Shown: one piece after another, positions 1 to 6,344 of the stretch
Layout: each line of letters starts with the position of its first letter
How positions within the stretch are numbered: position 1 is the first letter of the stretch
DNA from: Candidatus Enterococcus ferrettii
Lineage (GTDB): Bacteria > Bacillota > Bacilli > Lactobacillales > Enterococcaceae
DNA length: 21,556 nt
Direction of reading: 5' to 3'
Assembly: GCF_017377655.1 (NCBI RefSeq)
Contig: NZ_JAFREL010000021.1
Coordinates: 1-21,556 of the forward strand
The notes under the pieces: model-generated
Told to the model about the DNA's origin: nothing
Seen by the model: the letters and a program-made list of their open reading frames with translations, nothing else
The model's database searches: none
Made by a program: the position numbers and the translations under genes

Positions 1-8
1 GAATCCCC

Positions 9-776
9 ATGCAACATGTACTTATTTTAACGAAAAATTCCTTAGCTGAAGAGCCATTAGTCCGCAAGTTACAGCGGATGAATTGCGAAATTCTTTGTTC
101 GACAGACCTGTTCAAACGTCTTAAGACAGGCACGATTAGTCCTTTTCTTTCTTATTTTCAATGGATTGTGTTGAGTGAAAGTCTGTGTAACTCAGAAGTG
201 GAACAGATTCTGCAAATGTTAAAAAATCACCCACTACTGGTTTTACGAGTGGTGGAGAACATCCCAAATGAGGAAGAACAAGCCTTCTGGCAAGAACGCG
301 GTCTAGTAGATTGGGTAGCGAAAGAAACCAGCTATGAACTTCTGCGAGAAAAAATGAATGAGCTTCAGCATCAAGTGAAACAGGACGTAGTAACTGGCAA
401 CCAAATTCTGACCTTCCCTACCATACAAGGAGAAGAAACTACCTCGAATAATTTGAAATTACTGATCAAAAGTCTTTCAAAAACGGAAAAACGGGTCTTT
501 GAATGCTTGATCCAATCTTATTCCACTAGCGGCGTATTATCACGCCAGGAATTGTGCAACTATTTATGGCAGGATGGCAGCACGTCTTCGAACATGAGTC
601 AGTTGTCTTGCTTGATTAACAAATTGAAGCATAAATTCGAGCTTCACGGCATTACAGGCGAAACCATTACCACCTTGTGGGGCAGAGGCTACAAATTGAG
701 TAGTGCTTTCTATGAATATTGGCTAGAGAGTTCCCAACAACTGGAAGAATTAAAGTATTATTCGGCCATGAATTAG
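9..776 (+). CDS. Orphan winged-helix regulator with pseudo-receiver domain (copy 1)
   Basis: This is a 255-aa likely cytosolic transcription factor. The C-terminal ~100 residues match the OmpR/PhoB winged-helix effector domain: LSKTEKRVFECL, then SRQELCNYLW (recognition-helix region, with NMSQLSCLINKLK), then the closing TLWGRGYKL hairpin. The N-terminal ~115 residues have the alternating strand/helix pattern of a response-regulator receiver (VLILTKN at strand 1, WIVLSES at strand 3). The acidic pair after strand 1 and the phospho-acceptor Asp after strand 3 are missing, so phosphorylation control is unlikely. It is closely related to the protein at 18932-19693, and the first 38 bases of the window are identical to those at the start of that gene. 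Only 8 bases upstream are visible, so the ribosome site lies off-window. A strong terminator follows. The target is unknown; the nearby surface operon is a natural guess. Confidence 0.85.
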   Translation: MQHVLILTKNSLAEEPLVRKLQRMNCEILCSTDLFKRLKTGTISPFLSYFQWIVLSESLCNSEVEQILQMLKNHPLLVLRVVENIPNEEEQAFWQERGLVDWVAKETSYELLREKMNELQHQVKQDVVTGNQILTFPTIQGEETTSNNLKLLIKSLSKTEKRVFECLIQSYSTSGVLSRQELCNYLWQDGSTSSNMSQLSCLINKLKHKFELHGITGETITTLWGRGYKLSSAFYEYWLESSQQLEELKYYSAMN

Positions 777-782
777 TGGTTC

Positions 783-818
783 AAAGCACTCAATCACAAT
801 TTAGATTGAGTGCTTTTT
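783..818 (+). terminator. Intrinsic terminator after regulator copy 1
   Basis: A 13-bp perfect stem (783-795 with 804-816) has an 8-nt loop and runs directly into a T-rich stretch (GCTTTTTAT). It begins 7 nt after the stop codon of the first regulator, so it ends that transcript. Confidence 0.9.
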
Positions 819-916
819 ATCTATCTTTGTATTATGAACAGTATGTAGATGACCAAGATCTTATATCTACCAGGAAGAGAATATGAGACAATAAAAGGAA
901 AAAAGGGGATTTTCCA

Positions 917-1162
917 ATGAAACGCATCTATCGCTACTTAACTGTCGCTTTCGGTATTATCACCTTGATCATTTCTCATAGTATGGTGGGGACAATTGCT
1001 TATCAATATAGAGAACTGGTTTGTCAAAATGAACACGGTTTGACGAGTTCTCCGCCAGCAATGATATATATTCTGGTTTTACCATTTACTGGGATGATTG
1101 TAGTGTCAATTATAGTAATGCTGTTTTTTAGATTGAAAAGTAAGGGAAGAACGATCTTATGA
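917..1162 (+). CDS. Small two-TM membrane protein, function unknown
   Basis: This 81-aa protein has two hydrophobic segments (about residues 7-29 and 50-72), separated by a short outside loop and ending in a basic tail (RLKSKGRTIL). The start is supported by a GA-rich ribosome site (AAAAGGGG) a few bases upstream. I do not recognise the family. It stands alone between the terminator of the first regulator and the toxin-antitoxin region, so its context gives no clear role. Confidence 0.6.
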   Translation: MKRIYRYLTVAFGIITLIISHSMVGTIAYQYRELVCQNEHGLTSSPPAMIYILVLPFTGMIVVSIIVMLFFRLKSKGRTIL

Positions 1163-1306
1163 GTCTAGCAACCAAGTCTAGTAAAAAGCTGTGTACACTA
1201 GTAATCCTTTTTATGTACATTGAAACGAGCTGCCCACATTTGTTCATGGGCAGGATTAAGTTCTAATAATAATGAATATGCCAGCCAAAAAAGCGCAGCA
1301 ATCACT

Positions 1307-1330
1307 TTAGTACGCCTTTTAGTACGCCTT
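1307..1330. repeat. 12-nt perfect tandem duplication
   Basis: The unit TTAGTACGCCTT occurs twice in direct tandem (1307-1318 and 1319-1330), upstream of the predicted antitoxin RNA promoter. Its function is unknown; it may be slippage or a binding site. Confidence 0.7.
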
Positions 1331-1380
1331 CCATTCGATATTTAGTTTTCAAAGGTCGATTTTCAGTTTTATTTTCGTAG

Positions 1381-1445
1381 TATGATCGAAACTTGTTCTA
1401 CTAATAGAAGAGTGAACAACCTGCGAATGGGCCCGATTCGCAAGT
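1381..1445 (+). ncRNA. Possible antisense RNA (RNA II-like) of the Fst-type toxin locus
   Basis: Fst (par) loci carry a short antitoxin RNA transcribed convergently with the toxin RNA toward a shared terminator. Here a TATGAT -10 element sits at 1381-1386 on the plus strand, and the hairpin at 1422-1442 would end a transcript of about 50 nt. The -35 region is weak (TTTTCA at 1360-1365, 15-nt spacer). I did not find the complementary direct repeats seen in the pAD1 par locus, so the call rests on position and on the toxin's family. Confidence 0.35.
1422..1442. terminator. GC-rich hairpin downstream of the Fst-like toxin
   Basis: A 7-bp perfect stem (TGCGAAT/ATTCGCA) encloses the loop GGGCCCG. 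It lies 22 nt downstream of the toxin stop codon, where the bidirectional terminator of par-type toxin-antitoxin loci is expected. There is no strong T-run on either strand, so the termination call is moderate. Confidence 0.5.
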
Positions 1446-1464
1446 GTCACATTTCATTGAATTG

Positions 1465-1557
1465 TCATGGATCATGGTCGTCCAGCCAGTGGTTCACGAC
1501 TGCGATAACCACACCGACAAAGATCGGGGCTAGAATATACTGTACAAGAGGGTGCAA
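1465..1557 (-). CDS. fst: Fst/Hol_Tox-type small membrane toxin (type I toxin-antitoxin)
   Basis: This is a 30-aa peptide starting at a TTG codon, 7 nt after a perfect AGGAGG ribosome site (1565-1570 on the minus strand). It begins MHPLVQYILAPIFVGVV and ends in a short charged tail (LDDHDP). It has the family hallmarks: one hydrophobic helix with the APIFVG core, followed by an acidic C-terminus, at the ~30-aa size of plasmid pAD1 Fst. Such toxins sit in the membrane and disturb nucleoid and envelope; they are held in check by an antisense RNA. The hairpin just downstream fits the par-locus layout. Its length and non-ATG start make it easy to miss. On the chromosome it could stabilise this accessory region (inference). 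Confidence 0.8.
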   Translation of the reverse strand: MHPLVQYILAPIFVGVVIAVVNHWLDDHDP

Positions 1558-1636
1558 CTCATCACCTCCTCTCAAGTACAGACTCATGCTCCAGACAAGT
1601 TTTATCTACCTACGCTGGTAAAAAATGATCAGACTA

Positions 1637-2233
1637 TCAAGAGGGAGTGTCAGGCAGATTCTTCTGCTTTCGACGTTCCTTTTCTTTGGCTTTCCTCCGC
1701 TTTCGGCGTTTTACCAGTTCCTTGACTACATCATACGGACTTCCAGCAGGAGAAGGAGAGGTCGCTTCTTCTTCTGCATTAACTGTTACCTTAACAGAAG
1801 GATAATTAGTTGTAGTAGCTTTAACCTCTACATTGTTTTCAGAAATGGAACGTAGCGTATCATGCACCTCACTTCTGATAGGTGAAGCTAATGATACTTC
1901 AGGGACTTTTGGCGTTTCTTGCCAAGTACAACGAAGTGCTGTCAGCTGCTCTGGATTTTCCTTTTCTTCATTCTCTTCGTGTTCTCCCTCTGAATCAGGT
2001 GATTCAAATAGGTCATTGCCTTCAAAAATAGGCCGTTCAATGGTTTCTACATATTTGGCATTCACTACTTCTTGGAATAGGCCAACACCATCTTTTTCAA
2101 ACAACTTTAAACTGCTTAACAATTCCAATGATTCTTTGATTTCTTCGGGACTTTTTGTAGTGTCCGGATCTTTAAAGGTAAAATTGTGTTGCTTGCCTTC
2201 ACTGTTGAGGAAGGTGGAAACTAGTTTGATCAT
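1637..2233 (-). CDS. DUF2922 protein with long charged C-terminal extension
   Basis: This 198-aa protein starts at MIKLVSTFLNSEG, chosen because AAAGGAG lies 7-8 nt upstream; an upstream in-frame ATG would overlap the preceding gene and lacks a ribosome site. Residues 1-72 are a DUF2922 domain, clearly paralogous to the 80-aa protein at 2809-3051 (shared motifs NPDTTK/DPDTTK, LFQKDG/LFEKDG, VVxAKYVETIE). Typical DUF2922 proteins end there. This one adds ~125 residues: an acidic stretch (DSEGEHEENEEKE), a Ser/Pro/Thr-rich linker, and a strongly basic end (ELVKRRKRRKAKEKERRK). The basic tail could bind nucleic acid or membrane surfaces, but its role is unknown. It is the last gene of the minus-strand set before the Fst-like toxin. 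Confidence 0.75.
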   Translation of the reverse strand: MIKLVSTFLNSEGKQHNFTFKDPDTTKSPEEIKESLELLSSLKLFEKDGVGLFQEVVNAKYVETIERPIFEGNDLFESPDSEGEHEENEEKENPEQLTALRCTWQETPKVPEVSLASPIRSEVHDTLRSISENNVEVKATTTNYPSVKVTVNAEEEATSPSPAGSPYDVVKELVKRRKRRKAKEKERRKQKNLPDTPS

Positions 2234-2291
2234 TTTTCGTAACTCCTTTCGATTTATAGTTGCGTAGGTGAGACAGACAATCGTATTATTC

Positions 2292-2681
2292 TCAGGTGGC
2301 GTCAGGTTCAGTCTCACTTGAGAACAACTTAGCTATTTGTGACTGGATTAGAGACTTGGTTTTTTCGATAAACTTGCGAACAGGGTTCAGTTTTAAGCCC
2401 AATATCCGCAACTCACTAGTTTCAAAATAATCCACGAAATACCAGAAAAACTGCTTCATGGTTTTCGTTGCTTTAGTATTCATAAATAAGTACCGAACTA
2501 AGTCTTGCAATACCAGAGCGAACTCCTTTGCACCAAGCTGATAACGTACACGTAAAGCAAGCAATAATTTGATGGTCATGGTGCCATTCTGAGTTTCCTG
2601 ATAGTATTCCATGAGTCTTTGCTCGATGGTTTCGAGTTTGAGGTTAAATAGTTGCTGGTGCGTAAAGGGTTGCTCTGACAT
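2292..2681 (-). CDS. Unrecognised 129-aa helical protein of the DUF1659/DUF2922 set
   Basis: The chosen start is MSEQPFTHQQ, with AAAAGGAG about 9 nt upstream; the frame extends 26 codons further with no ribosome site. The protein is predicted mostly helical and cytosolic, rich in Leu, Phe and Tyr, with a central YLFMNTKATKTMKQFFWYF segment and a basic helix near residues 95-115. No domain is recognised. It sits between the two DUF2922 genes on the same strand, separated by gaps of 127 and 58 bases, and probably shares their expression. Confidence 0.65.
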   Translation of the reverse strand: MSEQPFTHQQLFNLKLETIEQRLMEYYQETQNGTMTIKLLLALRVRYQLGAKEFALVLQDLVRYLFMNTKATKTMKQFFWYFVDYFETSELRILGLKLNPVRKFIEKTKSLIQSQIAKLFSSETEPDAT

Positions 2682-2726
2682 AATAAATTTCTCCTTTTTA
2701 TTTATATAGTAGGTAACTAGTAGATA

Positions 2727-2751
2727 AGCTGGATACCTAGGAAATCCAGCT
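2727..2751. repeat. 8-bp inverted repeat between minus-strand genes
   Basis: AGCTGGAT (2727-2734) and ATCCAGCT (2744-2751) form a stem with a 9-nt loop in the 127-nt gap between the DUF2922 gene and the 129-aa gene. No T-run follows on the minus strand, so it may be an attenuating or processing hairpin rather than a terminator. Confidence 0.4.
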
Positions 2752-2808
2752 GGATTCATTAAGTAAGAGAAGCACGAGCACGTCTGCCGCAGCCTCTCAA
2801 AAATTCAA

Positions 2809-3051
2809 TTAACGTGCAACAAGTTCTTCTTCAAAAATTGGTGTTTCAATCGTTTCAACATACTTCGCACTAACGACTGTTTCAAATAAACGAATGCCAT
2901 CTTTCTGAAACAAATTCAATTGAGCCAATTCCCCTAATAGACCTTTGATCTGTGAGGGAGTCTTAGTAGTATCTGGATTACTCAAGCTCCACGTCTGCGA
3001 TTTTCCTGCGCCGTTTCTAAAAATAGAGACTAACTTCACGACTCGATTCAT
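2809..3051 (-). CDS. DUF2922 family protein
   Basis: This 80-aa cytosolic protein of the DUF2922 family has the usual size and motifs (VVKLVSIFRN near the N-terminus, SNPDTTKTPSQIKGLL, LFQKDGIRLFETVVSAKYVETIE). The function of the family is unknown; in Bacilli such genes are commonly found beside DUF1659 genes, as here. AAGGAGG lies 10 nt before the ATG, and the gene begins 2 nt after the DUF1659 stop, which indicates translational coupling. Confidence 0.85.
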   Translation of the reverse strand: MNRVVKLVSIFRNGAGKSQTWSLSNPDTTKTPSQIKGLLGELAQLNLFQKDGIRLFETVVSAKYVETIETPIFEEELVAR

Positions 3052-3053
3052 AC

Positions 3054-3269
3054 TTAGTCAACCTCCTTCGTAATACGAGATTGAACAGTCATAATCACAC
3101 TATCTAATGAACTGCCTTGTTGGGATAGCTCTGCCATAATTTCTCCTAATTTCACTACATCTTCTTCGGGTGGGTTATCAATCACATTTTGGAAATTCAC
3201 TTTCTTCTGTTTGTCTTCCCCTGCTTGTTCAATCTGTACCTGTAATTTTGTGCCTAACTTTTGCATCAT
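3054..3269 (-). CDS. DUF1659 family protein
   Basis: This is a ~71-aa cytosolic protein of the DUF1659 family (LGTKLQVQIEQAG...KKVNFQNV, then EEDVVKLGEIMAELSQQGSSLDSVIMTVQSRI). No molecular function is established. Three ATGs lie close together (3278, 3269, 3266). The GGAGG at 3281-3285 is only 2 nt from the first but 11 nt from the second, so 3269 is preferred. It is the first gene of the minus-strand DUF1659/DUF2922 set. No clear sigma-A promoter was found in the upstream 400 bases, which hold a large palindrome instead. Confidence 0.85.
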   Translation of the reverse strand: MMQKLGTKLQVQIEQAGEDKQKKVNFQNVIDNPPEEDVVKLGEIMAELSQQGSSLDSVIMTVQSRITKEVD

Positions 3270-3388
3270 CGTTTTCATTCCTCCGTTTTCTGTTTTTGTT
3301 GTATTTGGTAGTGTTTGTTGTGTTTCCCGGCCGGTGACTAAAGCCTACTTCAATAACACGAGTTTGAAAAACGCCGAAAGTGGTTGGT

Positions 3389-3400
3389 CATGTCCCAAAA
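3389..3400. repeat. Extra half-site of the GGGACATG palindrome
   Basis: CATGTCCCAAAA repeats the right arm of the 3481-3518 palindrome about 80 bases nearer to the DUF1659 start. A half-site beside a full site is a common arrangement for cooperative regulator binding (inference). Confidence 0.4.
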
Positions 3401-3480
3401 CAGGCCTTTGAATTTTTGAGAATCTTGATTTAATAAGCTTTCGCAAATTTCCACTCGTTTTCAAAGCGGAAAAAGGGCCA

Positions 3481-3518
3481 ATTTGGGACATGAAAGAAAA
3501 TTTTTTCATGTCCCAAAT
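3481..3518. repeat. Perfect 15-bp inverted repeat, operator-like
   Basis: The arms ATTTGGGACATGAAA (3481-3495) and TTTCATGTCCCAAAT (3504-3518) flank an 8-nt AT spacer. Neither strand shows a proper terminator U-tract after the stem. It lies ~210 bases upstream of the DUF1659 start and just downstream of the ComK-like gene's terminator, which suits an operator or an RNA hairpin in a leader. Confidence 0.6.
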
Positions 3519-3602
3519 GGAAGAAGGGGTTTGTGAAGTGAATGGTTCTATTCGTTGGTTTAATACTGTTCTTATTAGTGAATAGGCGGAAAAGAAGACA
3601 GG

Positions 3603-3654
3603 AAAAAGCTGTCTTCGTCTCTCCAATGAGAAATTAAATAACGAAGACAGCTTT
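3603..3654 (-). terminator. Intrinsic terminator of the ComK-like gene
   Basis: On the minus strand a 14-bp perfect stem (3641-3654 with 3605-3618) encloses a 22-nt loop and is followed by a short T-run. It begins 26 nt after the stop of the ComK-like gene, so that gene is terminated separately from the DUF1659/DUF2922 set. A competing 8-bp stem (3594-3601 with 3609-3616) overlaps its 3' arm. Confidence 0.75.
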
Positions 3655-3679
3655 ATTCGATTGATGAACTTACTTAATT

Positions 3680-4444
3680 TTACTCAGTAGGTAAGGTGTG
3701 GAAGGACTCATGGATCCAGTCAAGCCCTTCGATCGTATGCCCCAAACGAAGAAGGGTCTGTAAGGCATACTCCTGTTCATACGCTGTTTTCAAGACCCGA
3801 ATGGGTAGTGGAAACTGTTGCAACAGCGGTTTGCGACTCATACTACGCGCAAATGGGGTATCCGGCAGCTGCAACACGTCTAAAGGCGAATGAGGCCCCG
3901 TCTTTCCTGCAATCAAATAATCACGTTCAATCATTGATAAAACAGACAGTGCGGCTTCGGCTCGCGTACAAATGCTTTGACTATTAGCCGCCACTTCAAT
4001 TGTGAGACCGTTGATCAGTTGAATCTGAGTAAAAGGCCCCTGTTCTTTTAGTTGGTCAATCATTAAAGGATTGATCCAACTGGCGTTTCTGGCTCTTCCT
4101 ATAGGAAATAAGACCGAACGCAGATTGACCAGAGGCATTGCTTTCGACCCAAAGCAACTAAAGCGTTTCAGCGCATGGGATAAGGCGGCATAGTCTAAAA
4201 AATTATGAATCGGTTTATCGTTTTTTAGGGTCGCTAACGATTGATAAGGAGAAGAGTACCCAGTGGTCTCACTAAAGAGAATGGTCCCACTCCTTTCAGG
4301 AATAGGCAAAACAAGAGAGAGGACTTGATTTTCCGGTGGTGCAGACTGTTCTATTTGATGGTACACTTTCTCCCAATTTTCTGAAAAACATTCACATTCT
4401 AGAAGAACGCTTTCAATACAACCGCTAACAAGGGGATTACCCAT
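3680..4444 (-). CDS. comK: ComK-like competence transcription factor family protein
   Basis: This 254-aa protein is longer than Bacillus ComK (192 aa). Residues ~95-172 carry the ComK-like core: FSCFGSK, then RSVLFPIGRARNASWIN, then LINGLTIEVAANSQSI. Bacillus ComK has the matching order SCRFFGSS, FLFP, CGWI, SNGKTMELPISYNS. ComK binds AT-rich K-boxes and activates DNA-uptake genes; in enterococci the role of such homologues is not settled. The C-terminal ~80 residues (PLDVLQLPDTPFARSM onward) are extra and unrecognised. AAGGAG lies 9 nt before the ATG, with a small palindrome (TTCAGTTACTGAA) just upstream in the leader. The gene is monocistronic with its own terminator. The family call is from motif order only. 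Confidence 0.7.
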   Translation of the reverse strand: MGNPLVSGCIESVLLECECFSENWEKVYHQIEQSAPPENQVLSLVLPIPERSGTILFSETTGYSSPYQSLATLKNDKPIHNFLDYAALSHALKRFSCFGSKAMPLVNLRSVLFPIGRARNASWINPLMIDQLKEQGPFTQIQLINGLTIEVAANSQSICTRAEAALSVLSMIERDYLIAGKTGPHSPLDVLQLPDTPFARSMSRKPLLQQFPLPIRVLKTAYEQEYALQTLLRLGHTIEGLDWIHESFHTLPTE

Positions 4445-4890
4445 ACATGTACACTCCTTCTTTTCAGTTACTGAAGAAGATCGAAAAAATAGCTAGAACC
4501 AAATACCCAACATCGTTGATCGCGTATCAACGAGTTATTTCTTTCGCTTGATCGTGAGAGGCCCCTCATCTAAACAGATACGGTTTTCATGCTTTTCTCG
4601 ACTCTTACAGCCTGATGAAATCATTTGTCATAGGAATGGATACTATGACGTATTCCAATTTTACCTGATAAATCCACTCTTTTGTTAAAATAATTTCCAT
4701 TGTTTATTTCAGAAATGGTGTAAAGTTTGTGTTTAATTAAACGTAATCCATGATATAATTCGATCGATATTCTTTTTAAAAAATAAGAATAATCATTTTG
4801 AATCAATAAGTTAAAAAAGAATAAGGTATACAATGCGGAAAAACTAAAAAACTATTGTCAGTCAAAAGTGAAAGAATATTGTGTAGGCAT
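4445..4890. other. AT-rich gap upstream of the ComK-like gene
   Basis: No convincing gene is seen. An 8-bp inverted repeat (TCGTTGAT 4513-4520 with ATCAACGA 4526-4533) lies ~70 bases upstream of the ComK-like start and overlaps a minus-strand TTGATA that could act as a -35 element. The rest is AT-rich. A 70-codon minus-strand frame (4621-4833) has no good ribosome site and low-complexity composition. Confidence 0.4.
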
Positions 4891-4920
4891 AAAAAAATCC
4901 TAGTCTAAGCTAGACTAGGA
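4891..4920 (-). terminator. Minus-strand terminator formed by the left 23-bp repeat
   Basis: Read on the minus strand, a 10-bp perfect stem (TCCTAGTCTA/TAGACTAGGA, loop GCT) is followed at once by seven T residues (the A-run 4891-4897). This is a textbook intrinsic terminator. It faces transcription coming leftward out of the recombinase segment, although no minus-strand gene is present there. The T-run lies outside the repeat, so it would stay in place if the segment inverted. Confidence 0.7.
4898..4920 (+). repeat. Left 23-bp near-palindromic inverted repeat (candidate recombination site)
   Basis: Ten-bp arms TCCTAGTCTA and TAGACTAGGA flank the asymmetric centre AGC. The same 23-mer occurs in reverse complement at 6534-6556, centre included. 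The two copies flank the tyrosine recombinase gene. Confidence 0.85.
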
Positions 4921-4975
4921 GGTTGGTTGTCATTTCATGTGTTTATCTTTCATTTTTCACACATCTGTTGTTTTA

Positions 4976-5004
4976 ATTATAGGTTATCAGGAATGATTGC
5001 GCAA
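4976..5004 (-). promoter_or_regulatory. Outward-facing sigma-A promoter in the recombinase segment
   Basis: On the minus strand, TTGCGC (4999-5004) and a perfect TATAAT (4976-4981) are separated by exactly 17 nt. Transcription would begin near 4969 and run left into the terminator at 4891-4920. No gene of that polarity lies before the terminator, which suggests a promoter held in a silent orientation. Confidence 0.6.
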
Positions 5005-5117
5005 TATATTTTATAAAAATAATTAAAATGATTATTTACTTATTCCCTTTTTCCCCATCTAGGAGACAACTCTTCGAATCTATGCAGGAAAAAGCGGAAA
5101 GAAGGCGTAATTCTATC

Positions 5118-5138
5118 TACCGTCAAATTTACCGTCAA
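5118..5138 (+). repeat. Two TACCGTCAA direct repeats before the recombinase gene
   Basis: TACCGTCAA occurs at 5118-5126 and 5130-5138, 12 nt apart, and again in the same orientation at 6479-6487 near the other end of the segment. Short repeats beside a recombinase with an arm-binding domain are candidate arm sites; their role here is inferred. Confidence 0.45.
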
Positions 5139-5157
5139 AGAGAAAGGATGGTCACAC

Positions 5158-6264
5158 ATGCGCAGAGGCGAAAATATCTATCGCCGCAAGGACAAACGCT
5201 GGGAAGGCCGCTACCGGAAAGGCACAAAATCGAATGGAAAATCTAAGTATGGATCGGTGTACGGCAAAACCCTACAGGAAGTGCGGGCAAAGCTCTATCC
5301 CTTGAAAATGAAGTATCAACTAGTTCAGACAGTTCAAGGAGAAGCAGCCATTCCCCTGAATGAATGGGGCTATCGCTGGTTACAAGAGGTGAAGCCGGGA
5401 GTGAAGCCATCCACCTATGCCAACTATGAACACAAGCTGGTTCATTATGTTCTGTCGGTGATCGGTCATTATGATCTCAACGAATTGGATGAAGCAGTGG
5501 CAGAGGAGTTGTTAGAATCATTGATGGAACAGTCGCTAAAGCCCTCGACGATTCACGTTATTTTCCGGATTACCAAGCAATGCATGAACCAAGCGATCCG
5601 CAAAAAGCTGATTAAGGAAAACCCTTTTGGGTTGATTCCATTGCCTAAAGTGGTAAAAAATAGAAATCAGGCCCTTACGAGGCAAGAACAAAAACAACTA
5701 GAAACGGTCGCCTTAAAGGAAGAAAAAGGTCAAGGATTACCTACAGTGCTGGCTCTGCATACCGGCTTGCGGATTGGTGAAATCTCTGCCCTCACATGGC
5801 AGGACATTGATTTTGAAAATAATTTGATTCATGTTCGTTCAACGTTTCAACGCATCTTCGGTGTATATAATGGACGGAAAACAGAATTGCTCTACAGCAG
5901 TTCAAAAACAGCGACATCCACCCGTTCCATTCCCATGAGTCAAGCGGTCAAACAGCTGTTACTGCAGCACAAAGAGCAGGCGGAAGGCCCCGCTGTCTTC
6001 TGTCGAAACCATCGTCCATGGGAGCCGCGGTTGTTAACCTATCATTTCCATCGCATTCGCGAGAAAGCCGGGTTATCTCATGTTCATTTTCATCAGCTGC
6101 GGCACACCTTTGCGACGCGGTGTTTAGAAAGTCAAGGAGACATCATGAGTGTCAGCGCCTTGTTGGGGCACAGCTCAACTCAAATGACTTTGGACACCTA
6201 CGCGGGTACCCTCGTGGAACAACGGATCCAAGTGGTGGCACAAATGGAAGAAGCTATCCTGTAA
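5158..6264 (+). CDS. Tyrosine recombinase (phage-integrase family)
   Basis: This is a 368-aa site-specific DNA recombinase of full length. Residues ~1-50 form a basic arm-binding domain (IYRRKDKRWEGRYRKG...GKTLQEVRAKL). Residues ~65-160 are the SAM-like core-binding domain. Residues ~175-360 are the catalytic domain with all expected residues: Arg205 (HTGLRIGEIS), Lys250 (SSSKTATSTRSIPM), His312 and Arg315 (HQLRHTFATR), His338 (LLGHSS) and nucleophile Tyr348 (LDTYAGTL). An AAAGGA ribosome site lies ~9-10 nt before the ATG. The gene is flanked by inverted copies of a 23-bp near-palindrome and followed by a strong terminator. No excisionase or cargo is visible, so DNA inversion is as plausible as integration. 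Confidence 0.92.
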   Translation: MRRGENIYRRKDKRWEGRYRKGTKSNGKSKYGSVYGKTLQEVRAKLYPLKMKYQLVQTVQGEAAIPLNEWGYRWLQEVKPGVKPSTYANYEHKLVHYVLSVIGHYDLNELDEAVAEELLESLMEQSLKPSTIHVIFRITKQCMNQAIRKKLIKENPFGLIPLPKVVKNRNQALTRQEQKQLETVALKEEKGQGLPTVLALHTGLRIGEISALTWQDIDFENNLIHVRSTFQRIFGVYNGRKTELLYSSSKTATSTRSIPMSQAVKQLLLQHKEQAEGPAVFCRNHRPWEPRLLTYHFHRIREKAGLSHVHFHQLRHTFATRCLESQGDIMSVSALLGHSSTQMTLDTYAGTLVEQRIQVVAQMEEAIL

Positions 6265-6344
6265 AACGTTTTCAAAATAACAAAAAAGCTTTTAGGAAGA
6301 GAATTGTTTTGCATAATGGAAGTAAGCGTTTACTCGGAGGGGTA

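Larger units (their letters stand above)
1163..1464. other. Gene-poor gap holding short repeats and the toxin-locus hairpin
   Basis: No convincing gene lies here. Visible items are a 7-bp stem of CTGCCCA/TGGGCAG near 1231-1254 without a T-run (possible weak terminator of the small membrane gene), a perfect 12-nt tandem duplication at 1307-1330, a -10-like TATGAT at 1381-1386, and the hairpin at 1422-1442. A 79-codon plus-strand frame beginning at 1382 runs antisense to the Fst-like toxin and has no credible ribosome site or protein character. Confidence 0.5.
3279..3679. other. Intergenic control region of the DUF1659/DUF2922 set
   Basis: This ~400-base gap holds three things: the terminator of the ComK-like gene (3605-3654), a 15-bp-arm inverted repeat (3481-3518), and a further copy of half of that repeat (CATGTCCCAAAA, 3389-3400). 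A 93-codon minus-strand frame (3345-3626) spans the palindrome and the terminator and is rejected as a gene. Confidence 0.5.

Noticed and set aside
901..913. K-box-like AAAA-N5-TTTT before the 81-aa membrane protein
   Set aside because: It coincides with the purine-rich ribosome-binding site and is most simply explained by it.
1382..1621. 79-codon plus-strand frame over the toxin locus
   Set aside because: It is antisense to the Fst-like toxin, has no ribosome site and shows no protein-like composition.
1625..2267. Plus-strand frames of 76 and 144 codons
   Set aside because: They are opposite-strand shadows of the DUF2922 gene with the charged tail, which has family motifs and a good ribosome site.
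3345..3626. 93-codon minus-strand frame
   Set aside because: It runs through the 15-bp palindrome and the ComK-like gene's terminator, lacks a clear ribosome site and has no recognisable features.
4621..4833. 70-codon minus-strand frame
   Set aside because: AT-rich low-complexity sequence without a ribosome site or domain; not convincing as a gene.
5028..5246. 72-codon plus-strand frame as an excisionase
   Set aside because: It has a basic composition but overlaps the recombinase start in another frame, contains the TACCGTCAA repeats and has no Shine-Dalgarno sequence.
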